A DNA stretch of 64,000 nt from Amylostereum areolatum (taxonomy: Eukaryota > Basidiomycota > Agaricomycetes > Russulales > Stereaceae): assembly GCA_012932865.1 (NCBI GenBank), contig SAXG01000083.1:116137-180136 (forward strand). Direction: 5' to 3'. Under the pieces are notes generated by a model. The model was not told the DNA's origin and ran no database searches. It was given only the letters and a program-made list of their open reading frames with translations. Of the stretch, positions 45,873 to 57,842 are shown piece after piece (the stretch's first letter is position 1; the number at the start of each line of letters is the position of its first letter). The position numbers and the translations under genes are program-made.

Positions 45873-48800
45873 CTAGATGCTGACCGGAGATGCAATTATA
45901 ACAGCACCCGACAAGTTGAGGCTTGCCATCTCCAAGGATCCCTTACCATTCTTATCTTTTGCAGTATAGAGAGACACGGTGTATAAGCACATGATGAGAG
46001 TGTGCAACGGTAAGTTGCCTGTCCAGAGTGGAAGCTTGGCTTTGCCCTTGGCAGTGAGCATATCGCTGAGCTTAGGAAACTTTCCAGTGTAGCCCTTCTT
46101 GTAGAGTTTGCGGGCATCCCAAACTGGAACTGAAATATGCTCGAGTCAAAGAGATTGTGTAGCATATTCAGTATATACTACTTGCCTATCTCCTCTGTGC
46201 TCAAAGCACGCTATTGAAGCAGATTGGAAAGCCCAGGAGCAGGCTTAGACCGTCCACCTTATTTGGCGATGGCCTTGCTGAAAAGGTTAGACTGGCCTAT
46301 GGTAGGCTCATCCTCAACTTCTGTCAACAGTATGACATCAATTTGATGGAAAGAACACATAAGACGTCGATTACATACCAGCTTCCTGAATTCTCGATAT
46401 CTCGGCCCACTTGGTTGAAAATGAGACAAAACCCTCCGGGTTGGTGTAGTAGCCAAGGTTGCACTTCTTGAAGAAAGTAGCAAGGAAGGCTTTCCGATGC
46501 TCTGAGTGCTGATATGCAGCAGCACCGTAGATTGCCTTGAATTCTCGCAGCTTGTCCGAGGTGAGCTGCAAGGAATCTATCTCCAAGTTGCTCTGGATGA
46601 CCCACATGGGCTCAAAGAGGAGCATAGGAGTGCCCTTAGTACACAGGACTAAACTGCCTGTACGACCTCCTAGCTTCTGCAGGCTGCACTCCCTGGGATC
46701 ACCAAACACAGAGCTGACTAGCTTCTCTTCCTCACTGCCGCGATAGCACATAGTATCCATGATTTGACTTATACTTCGTTAGAACAATAGGAACACATAT
46801 TAGGAGAGTCACTCACTCAATGTCATACTCGTTCCTCATGTCCCACTCCAAGTTTTCAAACCCGTAAGCCGTCTCCTGGAAGGTACCCGTACAATTGACG
46901 GCCCTAATATATATAAGCCTTTAGGCACACGGAGCAACAAATGTGGTAAACTCACGTGGTATAGCTGAAAACATTGTTCCAACGACTTTTTTCGAGATGA
47001 CTTTGCATATCCTTGCTAGTATAGTAGCACCTGAATGTATGTGAGTACACGCTAATAGAGTAACACTATGAAACATACTGTGGCTGCTCTTCCTCATTGT
47101 TGTTGTTGCTTGCTGAATCCTGGTCTGGCTTCTTGACGATTTCTTCCTCATCACTCTCCGTCGCAACAGTCATGCCCTTGGTAGCTGCGGTCTTGTTTTG
47201 TTGGACCAAACACTTCATACCAAGGATAGCATTGCCATCAGCCCGGCCCTTGCCTTTGTTGGACTTGGCCTCCTTGGCTGCCCGTGCTGCGCTGGTGGGA
47301 AATGTGTAAGTAGGAATCATGATTAGAAAGTTGATCACAACATACAGCTTCTCATCATGCTCATCATCAGCAGCCGTCCTCTTGCGCAACTTCTTTGGCT
47401 GTACAGTCCTACATGTCATTCCGATTAGTTATAATCCAATCAATGATAGCAGGAGTACGCACTCCAACTTGTCCTCAGAGACGATAAAGCCCTTTAAGTT
47501 GTCGTCAGAGTCAGCATCTGAATCAACATCCATGGGCTCGTCCATCGACTCTTTGGCTTCATTGTTGACCAGAGATTTAACACATTTAGCCTTGGTCCCC
47601 TTTACATCCACATCCATCTCATTGTCTTCAGAGGCATCGTCATCCTTATCATAGTTGGCCTGGACAGGATGTGGAGTATCCTCCCGGCTGATACCACATA
47701 TATTCTGTCAGTAGAACCCTTATAAGATATATACTAAGTGCGACATACACTTTCTTACGCCTCTCGATAACAACCTCAGCTCTGTTAGAGATGATGTGTT
47801 TGATACCAGGAGTGCTAAACTTAGAGTTAGCATAAGTGAAAGCACGCAGAAGAACAACAGACTTTATCTTTGCCTTTGCCTCTTTCTTGACCTTGACCTC
47901 CTCATCTTCATCTGAAGAATCGATGCTGATCACTTGGACTTTAGAGGGTTTGTTCTCCTCATTGTGATCCCTAGAAAGAATTAGAATCTATCACTCACAC
48001 TACTAGATAAAGAGCTTATACCAAGTTTTCCGCTTTGAAGCGCCTGTAGGCTTATCCTTTGCCGAGAACTGACTGGCCTTCTTGACTCCCTTTTGGGTCC
48101 TAGCACGAACTCTGATATGTGGTTTCAGAAGAAGATACATGGTAATGCATACCAAGTGCTCACCTTTTGCCACCTTTCTTTTGCACGGGCTGAGCCTTGC
48201 TATTAGATGGTCCAGCCTGAGGAGAGTCATGATCCGATGGAGTGTATGACGGCACAAACCAGCTAATGCCACCGCAATTGACTTACGCAATATAATATAA
48301 CAAGAGAAACTCACGCATGCTCTGGAGTGCAGGGCTCATCTTCACCATCTTTGCCAGAACGTGTGGCATGGACTAACTGTTTCACCTTCATGCGCACGAC
48401 CACTCCTGTCTTTGGGTCGATGACCTCTTTGATCACCTTGAAAGGAGTGCTAGTAGTGTGTCAGTGTATGGATTAAAAAGACTAAGCGTACAGGAAACTC
48501 ACTCCTTGTTGGGATTCTCCTTCAGATACTTCTTTCCTGCCTTGTGGATAGAAGCATCAGAATTGATGAGAGTATCGTCTGATACATTAGGAGAGCTAAG
48601 TCATATATAAGCATCAATGTGCATTAGAGACAGCGATTACATACGTCTTCTTATTGGCCCGTTTAGCCTGTTTATCATGGAGGGGAGGAGCATTCCTAGA
48701 ACCCAGTAAGTCGCCGTCACGAGGAGAATGAAGTCCGACATACTTTGCGTTTTTCCCCGTCTTCTTCTGAAGATGAGTATCGGACATCTCATCGTCCTCT

Positions 48801-49040
48801 CCAGATGACCTAGAAAATGGGTGGTGGATGAGATGGTTAGGAAGTGTTATTGATAGAAGAAATCCAAAAACATACACAGATGGCTTGCGGGCATTCTTAT
48901 TCTTGCTGGTCAGATCAAGGGGCTTGACTCTACGTTAAAAACAAAAATAATAAGTGCCCGGAGACTTTATTTCCTTGACCTTGACAGCAGTGCGGGGAGA
49001 AGTAGAGGTCTTGGGTTTAGTCTGAGTACGTGAGCTGGTG
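45873..49040 (-). CDS. Multi-exon hypothetical nuclear-type protein
   Basis: Minus-strand exons, each 40-130 codons, are separated by AT-rich introns with GT-AG borders. From the N-terminal side: SRTQTKPKTSTSPR, LDLTSKNKNARKPS, GEDDEMSDTHLQKK, a Lys-rich piece, VISIDSSDEDEEVKVKKEAKAK, an Asp-rich piece (MDVDSDADSDDNLKGF), KGKGRADGN, then a longer folded-looking part with ILRAFTY, EFKAIYGAAAYQHSEH, FLATFFKKCNLGYYTNPEG. The last exon contains VPVWDARKLYKKGYTGKFP and ends at 45873. The start was not found (no ATG in the first exon-like piece near 49030). The acidic/basic alternation suggests a nuclear protein. I place it with hypothetical genes common in such fungal islands (from memory). It converges with the KDZ remnant. 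Confidence 0.5.
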
Positions 49041-50356
49041 CGGCGAGAAGGAGCTATTGGTGAAGGTTGAAAGGGGTGGGGGGGCAAAGAAAGAGATCAG
49101 TGAGGACAGGAGCGTAGAGTTGTGTCTGGAAGTCGGGGAAAGACTAGGACGGGTTGAACATCTAAGTTCTGCCGCATTCTTTTATACATGGATGGGGAGC
49201 AACTGTGGAAATACTAAGTCAAAATTCTTTTAGGAGGTGGATTTGCTCACCGATATGCTATGGACAGGGAATCCAGCCCGCCTATACCGAGCCTTGGTCT
49301 CCTCTTTTGCGATGTCATTGCAGCCCCCAATGAGCCCATATTCTGGCCTCGCTAAGGAGATTGATGAATGACCACAAGTCATTGGAGGGTGGTAGACAGT
49401 TGTGCAAAGAAGCTGAAGCCCCTGTCAACACAGAGACGGTAGAACCAGGCTAGACCATTGAAGCCAATTGGACCCTTCAACTATGGGAAGGCACATATCT
49501 AGATGTTAAGATGATCGACTTTTCAAACTTCACAACTACCTCTGCCATAATCTATAGTACTTCTCCTGCAAAACTGGGCTGTTCACTCATCTCAATCCAA
49601 TTACCAGATAATAACATTTTGTGCTTGAAATGCAAGGAAAGGCAACATTTATCTGCTGAGCGGTTCTCCTCAAACTACTCTTTACAAAGGACATCAGCTA
49701 GAGGTGACAATGGAAGCAGGAGACAAACGGGCTTGAAATAAAACTATGTTGGCAAGGCAGTTCTAGGCCCTCATTTAGACATGGACTTGGTCCATGGAGA
49801 AAGAGTTGGTCTTCATACTTTATCCTTCGAATCTACGGGGTCTCCTCACTTTTCTGTTTCATACTCCTTTTCCCCCAGACTCTCTTTCTCACCTCCTCCA
49901 TCTCTATCTTGTCGGTAATGGACTCTATCATTGAATTCTTCTCCAAAGAGCAGTACGGTGTATATGTCAAGTTAATATCATTTGACCCCTTTTAACAAGA
50001 TCTATCCTAGTGGAGCACTTGCATAATCTCACGTCTCAGTATATAGATGAGCGGGAGCCTCCAACTCTGCTTAGTATACTTCTGACGGTGCATTTATAGC
50101 CCACTTTGCACAATATCTTTATATACCTAACATGTACCATGTAGCTTGACCTATCTACATGTGGTAGTATTGTGGTGCAAAAGGATGTCGATGGTGCTGC
50201 ATCCACCCATACTCGAAGTGAAGGCGGCTTAGAGGAAGGTGTATACATCGTTCATGGCTTAGTCGCTGCCCTTAATCTCCCTCCTATCACGCATAAGTCT
50301 CAGTGAGTTGCATTCCCTTTATGCATAACTCTGATGACTGACGGCTATCTAGACTC
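49041..50356. other. AT-rich spacer, no supported gene
   Basis: Frames are short. Upstream promoter of one or both flanking genes possible. Nothing else seen. Confidence 0.45.
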
Positions 50357-50993
50357 ATGCCAAAGCCTGCCTGGGCCAAACAGAGTGTATCTATCATTGG
50401 CTTAGGCACACCTGGCTTTGACAAGGCGGTAGAGGGCCAGATGCTCATTCACGACCAGCTTAGGACCACGTATCGTCCAGGCTGCTTTGAGAATTGGTCG
50501 CCATCTCATTATGGCCCCTTCTTCGCACTGGAGCTCTCTAATCACTACATGACAAGGAGCAGTTCCATCCGAGGGCAGCCAGTTATTCCCTTCACACAGC
50601 AAGTTGACCCAAATGGAGTCATGGCAGACATTTTGTCATCAGCTGGCACCCATCTAGATGACAGCAGGGTGCAATATTTCCGTCGTGATCCTACTTCGTA
50701 TGCCCTATTCTGTACTATTGATCACTTGTGATGTCTCTGATCATATTCAATAGAGAGGATGGCTTTGTAGCTGAAGATCCAGCTCTCTTTTGTATTGGCC
50801 AAATTGTTGAACTTCAAGTCTCATTCACTTCAGTACTTCTCTGGGGACGTAAAGGCATGTTTCGTATGGCGACCAAGCTCCGCGCTATAGCTATTCTGGA
50901 TACCTACCTCCAACAAGTCAGTTTTTTAGGTTGTAGCTCTCAGGAAGTTGTTAACATTTTGCAGGAATACGAGCAGCATCTCAGGAAAGTATG
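50357..50993 (+). pseudogene. Hypothetical accessory-island protein, interrupted
   Basis: An open part (50357-50731) reads EGQMLIHDQLRTTY, WSPSHYGPFFALELSNHY, VIPFTQQVDPNGVM and ends in TGA. Homologous-looking sequence goes on in the next frame (EDGFVAEDPALFCIGQIVELQVSF, then WGRKGMFRMATKLRAIAILD), ending at 50993. The IPFxxxxDPNGV and IGQIVEVQxSF arrangement recalls a protein type that I have met with the minus-strand neighbour in agaricomycete repeats (unverified). A frame change near 50730 breaks it, unless an unrecognised intron bridges it. Function unknown. Confidence 0.5.
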
Positions 50994-51366
50994 ACTCATG
51001 GAGTTGACAGCCGTCGCGCCCCCTATCACAATCAAGCACAGAGTTGGTTATGGGAAGGATAGTGGATTCAAGAGGGTCAAGGTAGTGGGAGGAAATAAAG
51101 CTGCACAGCGAGAAGGTGGTGAGGATCATATGGATGAGGATTTATTGTCTGTGGAGAAGGGTATTGGGGCAGTTGCTTTTAGAAAGTAGTATTATGGACG
51201 TGAACAATAGATGCAATGTGGACGGAAATTTTTGATAAGACATAGATGTGAGGAGTGATTGAGGTGTATCAAAGGGTTTTGTAGACTTCCAAGGAAGATA
51301 TAGGTGCAGAAAGACGTCAATTGAGAAATGAAAAGCCCAGATTTCTGGTGCGAATGTCCAACATTA
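50994..51366. other. Intergenic
   Basis: No gene seen; 3' flank of the F-box pseudogene. Confidence 0.5.
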
Positions 51367-52326
51367 TCAAAAGCCCCCAACGGCATTGTAACAAGGAGAA
51401 ATTGTAGTGAGGGGAATACCATTGGAAACTATACCTTGTGAATCTATGAATGCGTGGCACCGTATGCCGTGCAGCACCCCAAACCGCCACATAACTCCTT
51501 CATCCTTGGCCCTAAAAAACATTCCATCTCCTCTCATTGAAACCCGCAGACCGCCCAAGTCGCGAAAGGTCCGGTATGAACCCATGCAATGGGCTTCCCG
51601 ACACCAAGGTGTATGCTGGTGGGGGATAGGAGGAAGGACATCTGGCCAACTGTAACCAAGGTATTTGAACACTGCAACAACTTGAGCAAATTCTGGAGGG
51701 GAGGATAGCTCTGCAGTGTAAAGAGCAATACTGGAGAGGGTGTATTTGGGATATGGGACATAGAGAGTGTTGGCGGTGAGGAAGTTCATAAGTAGTGTGT
51801 TTCCACAGTGGGTAAGGCTGAGGGAAGGTGGTCCAAAAGTGGTGACGGTGACATTGATGCGGGTGCCGTTAGCGCGTCAAAGCTGGTAGATATATTCGAC
51901 GCCCACAATGAGACCAGGGATTGTGGGTGGAATCTCGCATATGACTGTATATCCTTCGCTGGCTGGCTGTAGGAGATGGGAGAGAATAATGTTAGCACTG
52001 CCTTTGAGTGCAAAGATATCAAGAAGGTCCGTCTCCCACCTCCCCCAGTCTTCATTCATGGATAGGAGCGATAGGAGAGCAGAGCCACCAATGATGCCAC
52101 TGGTAAGGCGAAGGACAAGGCGGAAGTGTGGGACTTTGTACACCCAACTCCCAAAGAAGGACGTCAAGCGGTCTTCAAGGTGATCTTGGACCAGGACTTG
52201 TAGTTGTTTTGACACCGTGCAGAGAGAGAGAAGATCTCTGATTGATAGAAAGGTGAAGATGTATAGGTGGATTTGGTCACTGGGAATATCATCTGTTTGG
52301 GGTTCACTTTTAATAGCGAGAGACAT
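51367..52326 (-). pseudogene. F-box protein paralogue A, one nonsense codon
   Basis: From ATG 52326 the frame reads an F-box-like N terminus (IPSDQIHLYIFTFLSIRDLLSLCTVS in two overlapping stretches) and a long body to 51880, then TGA (51877-51879), then continues in the same frame to 51367. Downstream sequence (LLMNFLTANTLYVPYP, HTPWCREAHCMGSYRTF) aligns with paralogue B, so a single codon interrupts an otherwise complete gene of about 319 aa. The paralogue has Arg at the site, consistent with CGA to TGA. F-box proteins recruit targets to SCF ubiquitin ligases; the target is unknown. Confidence 0.72.
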
Positions 52327-52520
52327 AACGGTTAGAAGGAATGGAAGATGGGAAGCAGGGAGGCAGTATGTCGCTTGCAAAATGAACAGTCATTCTCATG
52401 CCTGAATACTTCCCAGGGTAAAAGAGCACTACTTGTAAAAATCTCAAGCAATTCCAACTCTATCTCTGAGTCGTGACATATGTTAAAAGTTAAGTTCAAA
52501 CCGGATACATGCTCTGAGTC

Positions 52521-53393
52521 CTATTCCATCCCACCGTCCTTCTTCAAGACCCCAACGCATGCAATCTCATCCCAGATAGAGAACCTCCATACCACATTAT
52601 GATCTCTGATATCTGGCAAAGCCATATCATCTCGCAACAATGTCCGTAAGATGCCTTGATCATTGAAGGTCCGAAAGGAACCAAGGCAGTGGGATTTACA
52701 ACACCAAGGCGTATGACCAGGGTGCATTGTGTTCACCGCAGCCTGGACTTTGTATCCAATATGGTGGTATGTTAAATACCCTTCACCGCCTCCATATTCT
52801 TGAGGTATCTTGACAGTGATTCCCTTGAGGGTGAAGTTGGGATATGCCACATAGAGGGCATCAGCAGTGATAAAGTTCATGAGGAGAGTTGAACCGGTGT
52901 GAGGAAGAAGTGTGGCAGCAGGTCCTCTAGACACTTCTGTTAGGGAAATTTGACGCCCATCTGGACGGCGTAAGGTGTGGACCATCCAGGCACTGCCATT
53001 GGTGCAACCTATATAAGCGCTAGATATGCTCGATATGGTCTTGTATCTTTCCCCGGTGGGGCCTTCGAGATAGGATAGGAGGATGTTGGTGTAATGAGGG
53101 GGTATGTATACGTCTAGTTTCCCAGACCATGGTATTTTGCTCCAAGGCTGATGTTGGCATATAAAAGATAAAGCAGCTGGGCCAGACATAATGCCATTGG
53201 CATGACGAAGGGCGCAATGGAAACCGGCAGGGTTGTAGAACCAATGTGCGAGGAAAGAAGTGAGGCGGTCGACCAGGTGGGCTTGGACTAGTGTATGAAG
53301 TGTACGGGATGTAGATTGCAGTGCAAGGAGGTCCGCCAAAGGCATATAGGCAAATATCTTGTTGTGAAGGCGGTCTGCCTCAGTGGCTTCCTA
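52521..53393 (-). pseudogene. F-box protein paralogue B, 5' end cut by LTR
   Basis: An open frame runs from the LTR border at 53394 to a stop at 52521. It begins inside the F-box (RLHNKIFAYMPLADLLALQS) and covers the same body as paralogue A (LLMNFITADALYVAYP, HTPWCCKSHCLGSFRTF). The start codon and about 15-20 residues are missing; an in-frame TAG lies at the junction. The two genes are tandem, same strand, about 200 bp apart. The body shows no stop, so the retrotransposon insertion may be recent. Confidence 0.75.
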
Positions 53394-53815
53394 TCAGAAA
53401 CGCAGTTTACGAGACCGATAGAACCGCCTAAGTCGCGACAATGGGAGGAGCGAGAGAGAACAAATGAATTTGAGAGTGTCAGGCCTAGGGTAGTGCAACA
53501 CAGGCTACAGTACCGTACGACGAGATGGACAGTCTGGGGAAAAGGGAAGAGAAACACTGTCCTTATATACAGGTAGGAACGATGGTGCAATGTGATGCAA
53601 TAGTGGTGCGAGCGGGGGGAGACAATAAGAAAGGAGTCATGGGGTGGAGGATGGAAGTCCGGAGCGATGATGTCATAGATAAGGGGATGGGGTTCCGCTC
53701 AGAAGTCCGGGCAATGACGTCGTTGGAGCATGTGATGTGAAAGAGAGTCATGTGCTGTGACACGTCGTGTGTAGGAGGTCTGTAAACGAAGAGAGAAATG
53801 GAGCGATCCGTGACA
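53394..53815 (-). repeat. Chromovirus 3' LTR
   Basis: 422 bp. On the element strand it starts TGTCACGG directly after a purine tract (AAAGAGGGGGTAA) and ends TTTCTGA at 53394. A TATA-like box (tgtatataagg) lies near 53566-53576 on the minus strand. About 96% identical by eye to the second copy over their shared 300 bp. Confidence 0.85.
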
Positions 53816-55490
53816 TTACCCCCTCTTTAAGATGCGCTTTCGCCTGGAGCGAGATGTCATCTGCAAGGGTAGATGCGAGAAAATTGTCAAAGGAGATGCC
53901 GAGGGAACGCACGGGGCGGGGCACATTTGGGTGACGCTTGTGGAAGGCATCGATCATGTCAGTAACCTTTGAGAGCGACGAACGCGGAAGCCAGGTGTTT
54001 TCGGAGTCGGGATAGCTGGCCCACTTGACAAGGTACTGAATACCTTTCTTGTTACGAGTTGGCTTGGAGTCGACAATGTCTTCAACGTCATATTTTTCTT
54101 CGTCGTCAATGAGGTCGGGTGGTGGCTGTTCGTAGTTTGGCCCGTGAGCGGTTGTCTCCTTGTACGCAGTGAGCAATGAGGCATGGAAGACTGGATGGAT
54201 TTGCCACGTCTTTGGCAGCTTCAAGCGGTAGTTGACTGGGCTGATGACGTCAATGATCTTGAAGGGTCTGAATCGTTTGGCGGCGAGCTTAGCTTTTGGT
54301 CTTGTCATCTTCAGATTCTTGCCTTCTAGCCATACTTTGTCTCTGACGGCAAACTGCGTTGACTTGCTGACCGTGTCGCCGTTGTAGTGCTTCATCAAGT
54401 CCGATGCGAGGGCGAGGCTGGCCTTGATCTCCTGTCGGACTTCTTCAAGTTGACGGAGGTGTTCTTCAACTGCAGGGACCTTTGAGGATGGGTTGACAGA
54501 TGGGTACATCTTGGGGAGGAAACCGTAGAGGACTTCAAAGGGAGCCTTTCCAGTAGCTGCATGGGTGCGGGAGTTGTGAGAAAACTCGAAGAAGGGCAAC
54601 CACTTCACCCAGTCGTCTTGACGGTAGTTGCAGAATACTTGCAGGAACTGCTCGAGGTTCTGGTTCTCGTGTTCGGTCTGGCCATCTGTCTGTGGGTGAT
54701 ACACTGTGCTGAGGGCAGACTTGATCCCGAGCTTCTCGTTGAGTGTACGCATCACCTGTCCAGCAAATTGGGGTCCATGATCCAAGATGATCTTGTCTGC
54801 TAAGCCGTAGTGTCGGTATACCTTGTCAAAGAGAATGTCGGCCGTGCCATCGCTGGTGATCTTCGTTGTACATGGGGTGGTAACCACCATCTTGGTGAGG
54901 CGATCGACCACGACGTTGACGGCGTTATAGCCTTCGCAGTCAGGGAGCTCGACAATGAAGTCGGTAGAGATGACACTGAATGGTTGATTAGGTATTTCGT
55001 TTGGGATCATGTCAATGTGGGGTTGGCTGCTCTGCATCTTCGTCGACTGGCAGATTGCGCATCCTGCTACAAAGTCGCGGACAAAGACAGACATGGCAGG
55101 CCACCAATATTCACGACTCACAAGTTCGTAGGTCTTGAAGCGACCAGGGTATCCAGCCAGGGGCGATTCATGGTACATTTTGACAATGTTGCGTCACAAC
55201 TCGTCATCTGCGGGGACGTATATCTTTCCTCTGAATAGGACCAGGCCTTCTTTGTAGTTCCACTCTTGGAGATTTTTGACGAGTGTATGTGGCCCATTCC
55301 GTAGGATGGCATCCAGAGCTTGAACAACCTCAATGTCCTTGGTCTTGCAGTCGTGGATCCGTCGTCGGAGTTCAACATCGCCGAGGGAGGTTACTGCTCC
55401 TGGCCTCGTTGCGCGTATCTGGAAGTATTTGGGGTCAAGCAGGACACGCTCCTTGTTGTCATTCTCAACGCCGTGTTTTTGATCGGGTTA
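53748..55490 (-). pseudogene. Chromovirus integrase with chromodomain
   Basis: Includes the H2C2 region (HESPLAGYPGRFKT, CAICQSTKMQ), an integrase core (STDFIVELPDCEGYNAV, YHPQTDGQTEHENQ) and, near the C terminus, a chromodomain (YDVEDIVDSKPT, YLVKWASYPDSENTWLP). The chromodomain marks the chromovirus branch, whose integrases target heterochromatin. The frame passes through the purine tract and ends about 68 nt inside the LTR. Upstream it is separated from RNase H by TAA (55488-55490) and by TGA (55194-55196). Confidence 0.88.
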
Positions 55491-57842
55491 TCGAGACATC
55501 GGGTCCGGGCGATGGGATACTCCTGGTTTGTGAACGAGCGACAAGTCAAATCGGGTGAGGAAAAGAGCCCAACGCGCCTGTCTGCGGCTCAGCTTCTGCA
55601 CCATCTTGAAGTGCTCTAGGTTCTTGTGATCCGTCCATATTTCAACAGTGTCCGGGGCTCCTTCAAGATAGTGGCGCCAGGCTTCGAGTGCGCATATGAT
55701 TGCGAGCAGTTCTTTGTCGTAGATGTCGTAATTGTGTTCCGGTTCCGATAGGGCCTTGGACAGATATGCCACCGGATGCCAGCGGCCGTTGTTACCTTTC
55801 TGAGAGAGTATACCTCCTGTGGCAAAGTCTGAGGTGTCGACTTCAACGAGGTAGGGCTTCTTTGGGTCAGGCATGACTAAGACAGGGGAGGAGGTGAACG
55901 CAGCTTTCAGCGCGTCAAATGCAGTCTGACAGTCCATCGACCAATTCCATGTGCAGTCCTTCTTTGTCAAGTCAAACAGAGGTCGTGCAACCTTGGAGAA
56001 GTCTTTGATGAAGCGTCGGTAGAAATTACCAAAGCCAAGGAAGGATTGTACGTTCTTAACCGTTTGAGGTGTCAGCCAGTCCTGAATACCCGCTACTTTG
56101 CCAGGGTCCATTGTGATCCTGTTGTGCGAGTTAATGAGCCCAAGGTATTCAACGGAGTCTTGCTCAAAGACACATTTCTCCGGTTTGAGAAACAGGTCGT
56201 TGTCTTGCAAACATTGCAGAACCTGTCGTACTATGACGTGATGTTCTTCCATGGTTCGAGTAAATACAAGGATGTCGTCCATGTAGATGATGACTTTGCC
56301 CGAGTCGATGAGATCCTTGAAAAGCTCGTTCATCATTGCCTAGAATGTCGTGGGAGAGTTCATAAGGCCGAAAAACATCATCGTAGGTTCAAAGAGGCCA
56401 CAATTTGTCTTGAACGCAGCCTTCCACTCGTCGCCTTCCTTGATGCGGACATTGTTGTATCCCCAGCGGACGTCCATCTTGGAGAAGATCTTCGCACCTT
56501 TGAGGCAGTTGACGATTTCTGAGATCAGCGGCAAGGGATACTCGTTCTTAACGGTACCCTTGTTCAGCTCTCGATAGTCCTGTACAGGCCGCAGCTTCCC
56601 ATCCTTCTTCTTGACAAAGAAGAACGGACTTGTCTGCGGCGACTTCGACGGGCGGATGTAGCCCTTCTTCAGGTGGTTGTCGAGGAAGGTATCGAGCTCG
56701 ATCTGTTTGGAGGGGGAGAGTGGATAGATCTTGCAGGGCTTGGGTTCGAAGCCGTCCTTCATGTCGATGGCATGATCCCACGGTCGTCGGTCGGGTAGTC
56801 GTTCAGAGGTTTTCTTGTTGAATACCGGTGCGAAGTCGCGGTATGGAGGGGGAACCAAGTCTTCGAAGGTTTGCGGGCGCGCATTTTCCTTTGAGTGCCC
56901 TGCGAGTTCTTGCGCCTTGGTGAAGCCCGCACGGATCGGCACTGCCTCTGGGTTGGGGCCATCAGTTCCAGGAAGGATCCCAGCACAACGTAGGCCATTG
57001 ATCTCCCAGTCTCCGAAGACCATGGGTCGTTTGTCATTGTCCTCAGTAAAACACTGGGCAGGTAGAGGTGAGAGATGGAATGTACGGATGCGAACACCTT
57101 TGACCCTGCACGCGGGAATGGCATACGTAGGGATCGGGGACCAGGAGACATACATTGGTTCTGGGAAGGGATTGTCCGGGACTCGAGGCACTTTGGGGGC
57201 TTTGTCAGCTTGAACCTTTCGCTGTGATCGGGTCGACAATGGCTTTTGCGGCTTTGTTGTAAGGTTTGTCACTATCAGTTTGGAGAGGATGCAGGAGGGA
57301 GGGCAGCGGAGCATGTCAACACAATCTTGCTGCCAGTCTATGGTGGGGTTATGCTCATCGAGCCAGTCTGTTCTAAGGATCATATCGTGATCACCAATGT
57401 CGGTGATAAAGAACTCAGCTTCTTCCTCATGGTATGCCTTTGAGTCTTGCGAGTATATCCGGATTTGCTGGGTCGTTGTGTCACGTACCCAACCCATGAT
57501 GTTCTCGGTGCCGTCTACGTTACGCATGGGGAACGGGTTTTCTAGTTCTCTCGTGGTCAGCTTCTTGCCTTCAGCAAAGCTTCGATTGATGATGATTCCT
57601 TCTGCACCACTGTCAAGCAGTGCATCTGCGTCGATTTGTTGGCCTGTCGCTTGTCCAATCATCTTGACTCTGAGCATTATCGAGGGTGTTTGCCTGTTCT
57701 TTGTGACAGTAGAGAGGTGCACACACAATGGATATGATTGCTCACATAAAGTCATGGATGATAGTACAGAAAAGCGATTGTAAGATGCCAATAATACAAG
57801 TCCTTTGCCTCCACCAGACGACGCGACTGGGGGGTGTTTCAA
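55491..57842 (-). pseudogene. Chromovirus protease, reverse transcriptase, RNase H
   Basis: The protease shows [16 protein letters not shown] and [16 protein letters not shown] follows with [40 protein letters not shown], then after a TAG (56340-56342) IYMDDILVFTRT, which holds the catalytic YMDD box. RNase H contains VEVDTSDFATGGILSQ and YDKELLAIICALEAWRHYLEG. The stop inside RT, replacing the Gln of the usual NSPxTFQ, blocks polyprotein synthesis. Confidence 0.88.
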
